Assembly (NCBI GenBank): GCA_011524755.1
Contig: WTJR01000143.1
Span: 1-5,013 of the forward strand
Length of the DNA stretch: 5,013 nucleotides
Direction: 5' to 3'
DNA from: Halieaceae bacterium
Lineage (GTDB): Bacteria; Pseudomonadota; Gammaproteobacteria; Pseudomonadales; Halieaceae
The notes beneath the pieces were generated by a model, which ran no database searches, had not been told where the DNA came from, and saw nothing but the letters and a program-made list of their open reading frames with translations. Each line of letters starts with the position of its first letter. Positions within the stretch are counted from its first letter, which is position 1. This document shows positions 1 to 5,013 of the stretch, one piece after another. The position numbers and the translations under genes are program-made.

Positions 1-972
1 ATAGGCTAACGGCAGCTTCACCGCCTCTCGGATCTTGGTTGAGTACTCCCAGAAATACAGCTCTTTGAACTCTATCTTTGGGACAGCAGCTTGGGTTGAG
101 GCGATTGCCATCCCGCTCAACGACCACTTGCCAATAACTCGCAACATGGCCTCCAAATTCATATTGCTGCCAAAGGTAAACCAGCCCGATTCAACGTTGC
201 GACCGCCCGAGAGCACCAACATATCCGCGCCGGCAGCTTCAAGGACTTTGGCCGTCACGATGCCATCTTCCAGTTGCGCGCCTTTACTCCGGCCATCAGC
301 CACATTGATTTTGGCAATGACTGCCATACGGTCTCCCACCGCGGCTTTGACCGCTTTCAATACCCGCGCCGGGAATCGCGCACGGTTCTCCGCACTACCG
401 CCATACTCATCGGTTCGGTTGTTATCCAAAGGCGAAAGAAACTGGTTCAGTAAGTAGCCATGACCCATGTGGATTTCAACCGCATCGAATCCAGCGTCGA
501 AGCAGCGCTCGGCAGCGTTCACAAACAAATCCACCATGCGCGCCATGTCTTTTTCGTTCATCGCGCGGCGGAACATATTTCCCCGTAATAAACCAGCAGG
601 GTTGAAACCTGATACCGAGCTCTGCAAGCGTTTAGGAATAAACACCCCCGTTACAAAGCTGCCACCATGCGTAATCTGCGCCGCAATTTTGCCACCCGCT
701 GCGTGAACTGCATCTGTAACCGCACGCAGATCAGCCATAGCCTCGTCATGGATCCAGACTTGATCAGGCAGGGTTCGGCCGTCTTTCTCAACCGCCACAT
801 AGGCCATGGTTGTCATGCCAACGCCGCCTTTCACGAGCTCCTCGTGATGCATGCGCATGGCGCGCGTGGGACGCCCTTTCTTCGACATATTTTCGTTTGC
901 ACCCGCTTTAATGAAGCGATTGGGCAACGTAATAGGACCGAGTTTCAAAGGCTCATAAGCTGTCGATAGCAT
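1..972 (-). CDS. NADH:flavin oxidoreductase, Old Yellow Enzyme family (3' end cut by window edge)
   Basis: Translating the minus strand from ATG at 972 gives 324 uninterrupted codons to base 1, where the gene leaves the window. The fold is the FMN-binding TIM barrel of Old Yellow Enzymes, which use NAD(P)H to reduce activated C=C bonds such as enones in the cytoplasm. Seen: LGPITLPNRFIKAG at residues 11-24, QITHGG at 99-104 (Gln99 at the flavin-contacting Gln position), and EIHMGHGYLLNQFLSP at 166-181, with His168 and His171 as the H-x-x-H substrate-activating pair and Tyr173 as in YqjM. RTDEYGGS follows at 186-193. Asn26 sits where YqjM has its redox-tuning Cys. The missing 3' part should hold the FMN-phosphate strands, so a single-domain enzyme (about 360-400 aa) cannot be told from a longer FadH-like fusion. 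An in-frame TGA at 994-996 limits the start; TTG at 984 is an alternative. The SD is weak (GGA at 980-982). The gene is divergent from the SDR at 1201. Family call is strong; substrate unknown. Confidence 0.93.
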   Translation of the reverse strand, partial: MLSTAYEPLKLGPITLPNRFIKAGANENMSKKGRPTRAMRMHHEELVKGGVGMTTMAYVAVEKDGRTLPDQVWIHDEAMADLRAVTDAVHAAGGKIAAQITHGGSFVTGVFIPKRLQSSVSGFNPAGLLRGNMFRRAMNEKDMARMVDLFVNAAERCFDAGFDAVEIHMGHGYLLNQFLSPLDNNRTDEYGGSAENRARFPARVLKAVKAAVGDRMAVIAKINVADGRSKGAQLEDGIVTAKVLEAAGADMLVLSGGRNVESGWFTFGSNMNLEAMLRVIGKWSLSGMAIASTQAAVPKIEFKELYFWEYSTKIREAVKLPLAY

Positions 973-1005
973 GCCGTCGTCCAACGATAAATCTCACAGC
1001 CATTG

Positions 1006-1011
1006 AGTATA
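1006..1011 (-). promoter_or_regulatory. Candidate -10 box for the flavin oxidoreductase gene
   Basis: The minus strand reads TATACT here, one mismatch from the sigma-70 -10 consensus TATAAT, and lies 33 bases upstream of the ATG at 972, giving a short leader. No convincing -35 hexamer is found 16-18 bases further upstream (the sequence there resembles GATGGT), so transcription might need an activator. This is a motif match only. Confidence 0.35.
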
Positions 1012-1045
1012 CCCACCCCTCCTACAAGACCATCGTCCCTTTGGA

Positions 1046-1091
1046 GGGTGGAAAGCGAGCGGAAGATGGGTAGAAAGACGGGTAGAAAGAC
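1046..1091. repeat. Two perfect tandem 12-bp repeats plus one degenerate copy (possible operator)
   Basis: GGGTAGAAAGAC occurs twice head to tail at 1068-1079 and 1080-1091. A third, imperfect copy (GGGTGGAAAGCG, 9 of 12 matching) lies at 1046-1057 in the same orientation. Start-to-start distances are 22 and 12 bp, close to two and one helical turns. The array sits between divergent start codons, just upstream of the candidate -10 box at 1006-1011, a placement that would suit a regulator-binding site. Function is inferred; the repeat itself is directly visible. A chance local duplication is the alternative. Confidence 0.5.
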
Positions 1092-1116
1092 GATCAGCAT
1101 TGCGAATAATGCGGCC

Positions 1117-1191
1117 GAGACAAAAACATAAGAACCGAACACTGAAGCAACTGAAAACAAAAACAACCGAAAACAGAATAAGAACAAAAGG
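1117..1191 (+). promoter_or_regulatory. A-rich, T-poor leader upstream of the extended SDR gene, ending in a Shine-Dalgarno
   Basis: About 75 bases immediately before the GTG at 1201 are dominated by A with interspersed C and G and contain only four T residues. Short GAAAAC- and AGAAC-like units recur. Transcribed as mRNA this would be almost unstructured, a property that can help ribosome loading. It ends in AAAAGG at 1186-1191, an SD-like stretch 9 bases before the GTG, which supports that start. I see no clear sigma-70 promoter for this gene: AATAAT at 1105-1110 lacks a matching -35. The composition is seen; the role is inferred. Confidence 0.4.
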
Positions 1192-1200
1192 CGATTCCAC

Positions 1201-2214
1201 GTGAGCGATACGGCACCACCTTCTCCGAACACGAGCAAACCCGTTTTGGTCATGGGCGCCAATGGCTTCATGGGCAGTCACGTCACCAAACAACTGCTCT
1301 CAGCCGGCCGCAGGGTGCGCGTCATGGTTCGAAAGACCAGCGATACACGTGCTCTGGAAGGCCTTAATGTGGAGACCTATTACGGTGATATCACCGATCG
1401 ATCATCAGTCTTGGACGCCATGCAGGGCTGCACCTCCGTCTTTTACAACGTTGTGGATACCCGTGCATGGCTGGTCGACCCTAGCCCGCTCTATGCGACA
1501 AATGTGGAGGCCCTCCAGACGGTTCTCAGTGCGGCAATCGACTCAGAGCTAGAGCGCTTTATATTCACCAGCTCCATGGTCACTTTAGCGCGCTATGCGG
1601 GCACCCCCGCGATAGAGGCGAGCGAGTTCGACTGGTGGCACGAAGCGCCACATTACGTGAAGAGTCGCGTGCTGGCTGAAAGAGCCGTACTCGAAGCACA
1701 GGTAAATCACGGGCTACCCGCCATCGTGTTGTGCGTTGCGAATACTTACGGACCTGAGGATTATGGCCCCACGCCTCACGGCAACGCACTGTGGCAAGCC
1801 ACCAAACACCAAACAACCGCCTTGGATTGCAGCCTACCCACGGTGGATATCCGCGATGCAGCCCAAGCCTGTCTGCTTGCGGAGCAGCATGGCCGGGTCG
1901 GCGAGCGGTACGCCATCGTCAATGAGCTCATTCATCAGCGAGATTTCTATGCCATGGCAGGTTCCGAACTCGGGCATCCACCGCCGAAAATCCTCTCCAT
2001 GCGAAAAGCCTATGTCTTTGCCACGCTCGCCGAAATCATCAATCGAATCAAAGGCGTTAAGGATGCCAAGTTCTGCCGCACCTCCATGTTCCTATCGGAA
2101 GCATTCGGGGCAATGAGTCATGAGAAAGCCTCTAAGGAACTCGGCTGGACACCCCGCCCTCTTTCCGACACCGTCGCAGATGCCATCCGCTGGTATCGCA
2201 CACAGAACCTCTGA
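1201..2214 (+). CDS. Extended short-chain dehydrogenase, NAD(P)-dependent epimerase/dehydratase or 3-beta-HSD/DFR-like
   Basis: The 337-residue product is a typical length for an extended SDR, a cytoplasmic Rossmann-fold oxidoreductase. The nucleotide-binding loop is GANGFMGSH (19-27). VMVRKTSD (41-48) ends strand 2 with Arg44-Lys45, which suggests NADP(H). YYGDITD (60-66) is the usual adenine-side motif. TSS at 123-125 is the catalytic Ser region. The catalytic Tyr is Tyr152 in HYVKSRVLAER, but position +4 is Arg156 rather than the usual Lys. DIRDAA (residues 217-222) and a C-terminal GWTPRPL followed by a helix ending in IRWY are normal for the family. Relatives include dihydroflavonol reductase-like and 3-beta-hydroxysteroid dehydrogenase-like proteins that interconvert alcohols and ketones; the substrate here is unknown. 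GTG 1201 is chosen because AAGG lies 9 bases upstream and the next Met, residue 18, is inside strand 1 of the Rossmann fold. A second GTG gene follows after 17 bp, so the two are probably co-transcribed. Confidence 0.92.
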   Translation: MSDTAPPSPNTSKPVLVMGANGFMGSHVTKQLLSAGRRVRVMVRKTSDTRALEGLNVETYYGDITDRSSVLDAMQGCTSVFYNVVDTRAWLVDPSPLYATNVEALQTVLSAAIDSELERFIFTSSMVTLARYAGTPAIEASEFDWWHEAPHYVKSRVLAERAVLEAQVNHGLPAIVLCVANTYGPEDYGPTPHGNALWQATKHQTTALDCSLPTVDIRDAAQACLLAEQHGRVGERYAIVNELIHQRDFYAMAGSELGHPPPKILSMRKAYVFATLAEIINRIKGVKDAKFCRTSMFLSEAFGAMSHEKASKELGWTPRPLSDTVADAIRWYRTQNL

Positions 2215-2220
2215 CGCCAT

Positions 2221-2225
2221 AGGAG
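2221..2225 (+). promoter_or_regulatory. Ribosome binding site for the DUF1214-like gene
   Basis: AGGAG lies 6 bases before GTG 2232, an optimal SD placement. It fixes this GTG as the start; the resulting N-terminus (MKKIALLL) is a coherent signal sequence, which supports the choice. Confidence 0.8.
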
Positions 2226-2231
2226 TCGACC

Positions 2232-3530
2232 GTGAAGAAAATTGCCCTGTTACTCGTTGTTTTAGCGGTTACCGTGACGGCCTTTACCGCCGGACGATTT
2301 ACGGCTCCTGCACCACGCTTCGATGCACAAGCGGTGGATGCCTCGAACCCCATGGATGCCGCCTTCGAGGAGTTCATTCAGGCACAGCGCGATACCTTGG
2401 CGCTGTATAAAACCCATGAAAATTTTGATGACCCCTTAGCTGCTGCAGAGGCCTATCGCGGCGTGCTGTATACCATTGTGGGCTCTATCAAATCGGGGGC
2501 ATTGATGTCGCATGAATACCCTCGTGCCATGCGAGGTGTCGACTGGACCAGTAAGGCAGGTCTCGACAATCCCGATAACAACTACTTTTTCGCCCTACTC
2601 GACGATGAAGGCAGCTACCGGCTGTATGGAAAGCGCGGCAATACCACTCAGCTCATTTTCCAGCTCGTTATTGGTGTCCCGGGGGTGGGTAACGCAGGCT
2701 CCAGCACCAATGTCGATGTGCTGTATGACGAGGACCTCGTCCTCGATGAAGACGGCAATTTTGAGATTGTTGTCAGCCCTGAGCGGCCCGATGACGCGAA
2801 AAACTGGATGAAAAACGCGCCGGGGGCCGAATCACTGCTAGTCAGATTCACCCATTCAGACTGGGAAACCGAACGCATTGATCCTTTATACATCGAGCGA
2901 CTCGACACCGATGGGGAGCCGCCCGAACCGTTGACAGCAGCTTCGATGGTTGCCGGTTTAAAACGCACCTCGCAATCGATGTACGATCGAACCGCAAGCT
3001 GGATCGCGATCGCCGATCGCATGTGGTCGTTGGTGCCTAACAACTCTATTTTCAACATGCGAGTGACGCCCGGTGGTCTTGTTGGTCAGTACTCAGCCTT
3101 TGGTAACTTCAAGCTGGCACCTGATGAGACCATGCTCATCGAATTTGGGGATACTGGCGCCCCTTACATGGGAATTCAGCTGGGCAATCGTTGGTTCGTC
3201 AGCATGGATTATGAGAATCACACGAGCACCCTGAACATGACTCAATTGGGTTGTCGTGAAGATGAGAGTCGCTGTTATGCACTGATCTCACTCGAGGATC
3301 CCGGTGTCGCAAACTGGCTTGATCCGGCAGGCCATGATGAGGGGCTCATTTTCATGCGATGGCAGGGTCTTGAATCACCACCGACGAAAGCAGATCAGCC
3401 ACGGACGCGCGTCTTATCCCCTGAAGAGTTGGCCACTTACATCGAGGACCTTCCCAAGGTATCGCCCGAGGAGCGACGCAAAGCGGTTGAGGTCAGGCGC
3501 AGAGCAGTGCATGAACGCTTTGGCGGCTAG
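2232..3530 (+). CDS. Exported or membrane-anchored DUF1214-like protein
   Basis: The product has 432 residues. Residues 1-20 form an export signal: Lys2-Lys3, then a hydrophobic core from Ile4 to about Ala20. AFTA-G at 17-21 is a possible signal peptidase I site. There is no lipobox Cys, and an uncleaved N-terminal anchor is also possible. The mature part resembles DUF1214-containing proteins: GLDNPDNNYFFALLDDEGSY (110-129), YGKRGN (132-137), DEDGNFEIVVSPERP (172-186), and NWLDPAGHDEGLIFMRWQG (361-379) near the C-terminus. The only cysteines are Cys341 and Cys348, a CX6C pair that could form a disulfide after export. The last 40 residues are a charged, Arg-rich helix. Biochemical function of this family is not established; such genes often accompany steroid or hydrocarbon catabolism genes, as here. 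It follows the extended SDR by 17 bp, which suggests one transcript. Family assignment is from recall of motif style, so moderate confidence; that it is a real exported protein is strongly supported. Confidence 0.82.
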   Translation: MKKIALLLVVLAVTVTAFTAGRFTAPAPRFDAQAVDASNPMDAAFEEFIQAQRDTLALYKTHENFDDPLAAAEAYRGVLYTIVGSIKSGALMSHEYPRAMRGVDWTSKAGLDNPDNNYFFALLDDEGSYRLYGKRGNTTQLIFQLVIGVPGVGNAGSSTNVDVLYDEDLVLDEDGNFEIVVSPERPDDAKNWMKNAPGAESLLVRFTHSDWETERIDPLYIERLDTDGEPPEPLTAASMVAGLKRTSQSMYDRTASWIAIADRMWSLVPNNSIFNMRVTPGGLVGQYSAFGNFKLAPDETMLIEFGDTGAPYMGIQLGNRWFVSMDYENHTSTLNMTQLGCREDESRCYALISLEDPGVANWLDPAGHDEGLIFMRWQGLESPPTKADQPRTRVLSPEELATYIEDLPKVSPEERRKAVEVRRRAVHERFGG

Positions 3531-3548
3531 CGCCTAAGGTGTTTTTTT
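3529..3548 (+). terminator. Weak candidate Rho-independent terminator after the SDR/DUF1214 unit
   Basis: AGCGCC (3529-3534), loop TAA, then GGTGTT (3538-3543) can form a 6-bp stem with two G-U wobbles, followed by the rest of a T7 run (3542-3548). It overlaps the stop codon of the upstream gene. The stem is short, so strength is doubtful. An alternative hairpin pairs GGCG 3522-3525 with CGCC 3531-3534. Position between convergent genes favours a terminator. No T-run serves the minus-strand gene here. Confidence 0.4.
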
Positions 3549-3554
3549 AGGGCC

Positions 3555-4325
3555 CTAGAAACCCTCAGCCTCGTGTGACGCCTTCCAGACGAGACCGGGG
3601 AACAAGCGTCGCATCATGACGCCAAATTTGGTCTGCTTGCCCGGATAGGCGAAGGGCTTACCGCTCTCCAGGCACCGCTCCACTTCGGCAATCACCTGAT
3701 CGGGCGTCAACGTCTCGCCCTTCGAGGGCAGCTTGGGCACCACGGTAGCTTCTGCCTGACGCCACAGCGGCGTTGCAACCGCCGGCGGACAAACGCAACA
3801 AAAGCGCAGACCACTGTCGCGATTCTCGTGATAAAGAATTTCACTGTAGTGCTGGACCGCTGCTTTACTCGAGGCATAAGCGCCCATAAGTAGACCGGGA
3901 ATGATGCCGGTCATCGACGAAAAGCTGATGAAATCGCCATAGCCTCGCTCGAGCATAGGAGGTAAGGCCGCCGTCGCAACATTGGCGAGCCCACCGTAGT
4001 TGACCGACATCACCTTATTGGTGACACGCGGATCCTCTTCAACGAGACGCCCAAATGGCATGATAGCGGCGGCATTAATCACCCGCTCGACCGGGCCTAA
4101 GGATGCTTCGATCTCGCGGAATACGGCGCTTACTGCTTCCGAATCCGTGATATCGACTTCGAACCGGTGAACACTGTCGAAGCCCGAAGCAGTATCGCCC
4201 ATGCCCTCGCTGTTCACATCGAGAATGGCAACGGTCGCTCCCTCGTTGGCAAGCTGTCTCGCCCAGGCTTGGCCCATCCCGCTGCCACCCCCAGTGATGA
4301 CGGCTAACTGACCTGTGAATGCCAT
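3555..4325 (-). CDS. Classical SDR-family oxidoreductase, probably NAD-dependent
   Basis: The 256-residue product matches the usual 250-residue classical SDR, a soluble enzyme that oxidises or reduces hydroxyl/keto groups. All signature elements are present: TGGGSGMG at 11-18 (cofactor loop), Asp36 at the end of strand 2 (favours NAD(H) over NADP(H)), DIT at 58-60, NAAA at 84-87, Asn109, Ser137 in SFSSMTG, and Tyr150 with Lys154 in YASSK. The CPPAVATPL stretch after strand 6 is the normal P-x-x-x-x-T-P-type cofactor contact. A basic segment with MMRRLFPG lies near the C-terminus and could affect oligomerisation or membrane association, but that is speculative. The ATG is backed by a strong SD, GAGGGGG on the minus strand at 4330-4336. 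It lies 73 bp downstream of the P450 gene on the same strand, so it probably acts on a hydroxylated product of that enzyme. The substrate is not deducible. Confidence 0.93.
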   Translation of the reverse strand: MAFTGQLAVITGGGSGMGQAWARQLANEGATVAILDVNSEGMGDTASGFDSVHRFEVDITDSEAVSAVFREIEASLGPVERVINAAAIMPFGRLVEEDPRVTNKVMSVNYGGLANVATAALPPMLERGYGDFISFSSMTGIIPGLLMGAYASSKAAVQHYSEILYHENRDSGLRFCCVCPPAVATPLWRQAEATVVPKLPSKGETLTPDQVIAEVERCLESGKPFAYPGKQTKFGVMMRRLFPGLVWKASHEAEGF

Positions 4326-4329
4326 AGTT

Positions 4330-4336
4330 CCCCCTC
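4330..4336 (-). promoter_or_regulatory. Shine-Dalgarno for the classical SDR
   Basis: The minus strand reads GAGGGGG, four bases before ATG 4325; its GAGG part is 7 bases from the start codon. This confirms the start, which also gives the expected short N-terminus before the Rossmann fold. The remaining 4337-4398 spacer after the P450 stop shows no clear terminator or promoter, which favours co-transcription. Confidence 0.7.
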
Positions 4337-4398
4337 TCTCGCTTTTAACGCCTCACTTCTCCGCGATAGCCTTTTTGCGTTGGTTCTCGGAGTTGACT

Positions 4399-5013
4399 CT
4401 AACGCTCCGGCGTAAATTCGATCGGCATCGATTTGATGGTCGAAATGAAGAACGATCGCATGTAGGTAATATCACCCGCCAGTCGCGGATTCCGAAGACG
4501 CGGCAGTAGCTCTTCAAACATGATGCGCATTTCAAGGCGCGCAAGGTTAATACCGAGACAGAAGTGCTGCCCTATACCAAAGGAGCGAATCTCTCGGTTG
4601 AGCGTTGGCATGCGTTTCATGCGGTGGATATCAAAGGTGAGTGCGTCATCGCCAAAGACGTCTTCATCATGATTCACCGCGTGGTAATGCAGGACGATCT
4701 TGTCACCTTTTCTGAACTGATAACCCTGCCACTCGACGTCCTGAGTAGCGGTCCGGCGCATGGCAATAAACGCCGTGTTGTAGCGCAGCATTTCCTCGAC
4801 AGCAGCGGGAATATCCTCGGGATGATCCACCAGATGCTGCAATTGATCGGGGTTTTCCATGAGCAGTCTCAGACCATGTGCGATAGCAGTTCGTGTGCTC
4901 TCGTTCCCGCCAACCATTAGCAATATAAACACCCAAGAGAACATTTCATCGGTAATGGGCTGGCCGTCTATCTCCCCTTCAAGCAGTGCTTGTATCACCG
5001 GTCCGGTGAACCC
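4399..5013 (-). CDS. Cytochrome P450, C-terminal half (5' end beyond window)
   Basis: The frame is open from base 5013 to the TAG at 4399-4401, giving the last 204 residues of a P450, roughly half of a 400-residue soluble bacterial enzyme. P450s activate O2 at a heme thiolate and hydroxylate substrates using electrons from a ferredoxin or similar partner. Seen in order: the I helix with GGNESTR (codons near 4891-4911), which carries the conserved acid (Glu) but has Ser where Thr is usual; the ExxR motif in EEMLRY; HYHAVNHDEDVFGDDALTFDIHR before the meander; and the heme loop FGIGQHFCLG (4552-4581), whose Cys codon is 4558-4560. The overall style recalls the CYP124/125/142-like group that acts on sterol side chains and methyl-branched lipids, but I cannot assign a family. 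GTG at 4998 is only an internal Val codon. No ferredoxin or reductase gene is in the window. The classical SDR follows on the same strand. Confidence 0.95.
   Translation of the reverse strand, partial: GFTGPVIQALLEGEIDGQPITDEMFSWVFILLMVGGNESTRTAIAHGLRLLMENPDQLQHLVDHPEDIPAAVEEMLRYNTAFIAMRRTATQDVEWQGYQFRKGDKIVLHYHAVNHDEDVFGDDALTFDIHRMKRMPTLNREIRSFGIGQHFCLGINLARLEMRIMFEELLPRLRNPRLAGDITYMRSFFISTIKSMPIEFTPER

Noticed and set aside
35..969. Plus-strand open frames of 79-140 codons across the left end.
   Set aside because: They are antisense shadows of the flavin oxidoreductase, which has continuous family motifs on the minus strand.
945..1271. A 108-codon minus-strand frame with a Phe/Leu-rich, membrane-like middle part (and a second overlapping frame at 994-1293).
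   Set aside because: The hydrophobic stretch is the complement of the A-rich leader, so composition explains it. It overlaps the starts of both well-supported divergent genes, has no recognisable family features, and no convincing SD was noted.
2727..2741. Near-perfect inverted repeat GACGAGG-A-CCTCGTC that could be read as an operator or hairpin.
   Set aside because: It lies inside the DUF1214-like gene and is explained by codons for an Asp/Glu-Leu-Val-Leu-Asp/Glu stretch.
3002..3020. Cluster of GATCGC units including one GCGATCGC octamer (HIP1-like).
   Set aside because: Only one octamer occurs in the window, within codons for Ile-Ala-Ile-Ala-Asp-Arg; no iteration elsewhere to suggest a genome-wide element.
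3548..3557. Perfect 10-bp palindrome TAGGGCCCTA between the convergent genes.
   Set aside because: It has no loop, so it cannot form a normal terminator hairpin, and it overlaps the stop codon of the classical SDR; chance is adequate.
4359..4392. CTCCG...CGGAG inverted repeat between the P450 and the classical SDR.
   Set aside because: Five-bp arms with a 24-base loop and no following T-run on the minus strand; too weak to call a terminator or attenuator.
4564..4920. A 118-codon plus-strand frame opposite the P450.
   Set aside because: It is antisense to the heme-binding and I-helix coding region and has no supporting SD or family features.

Overview
The window looks like a catabolic region of a bacterial chromosome with moderate GC content and densely packed genes. 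The gene content (Old Yellow Enzyme homologue, two short-chain dehydrogenases, a DUF1214-like exported protein, a class I-type cytochrome P450) is the mixture usually found in steroid, terpenoid or other lipophilic-compound degradation regions of Proteobacteria, perhaps marine Gammaproteobacteria. That taxonomic guess is an inference from protein resemblance and is not proved by any marker gene here.

Layout: (1) bases 1-972, minus strand, hold the N-terminal 324 codons of an NADH:flavin oxidoreductase that runs off the left edge. (2) Bases 973-1200 are a divergent intergenic region with a candidate promoter for the flavin enzyme, three copies of a GGGTRGAAAG element and an A-rich, T-poor leader. 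(3) Bases 1201-3530, plus strand, form a two-gene unit: an extended SDR (NAD-dependent epimerase/dehydratase type) and, 17 bp later, a secreted or membrane-anchored DUF1214-like protein. (4) Bases 3531-3554 separate convergent genes and carry a weak candidate terminator. (5) Bases 3555-5013, minus strand, form a second two-gene unit: the C-terminal half of a cytochrome P450 entering from the right edge, then a classical SDR 73 bp downstream.

A plausible joint role is stepwise oxidation of a hydrophobic substrate: P450 hydroxylation, alcohol-to-ketone conversion by the SDRs, and enone (C=C) reduction by the flavin enzyme. The exported DUF1214-like protein would act outside the cytoplasm in an unknown role. 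The substrate cannot be read from the sequence.

I found no RNA gene, CRISPR array, insertion sequence, attachment site or replication origin. The most notable details are an Arg in place of the catalytic Lys in the extended SDR, an Asn where YqjM-type flavin enzymes have their redox-tuning Cys, a lone CX6C cysteine pair in the exported protein, and the repeat-bearing divergent intergenic region.
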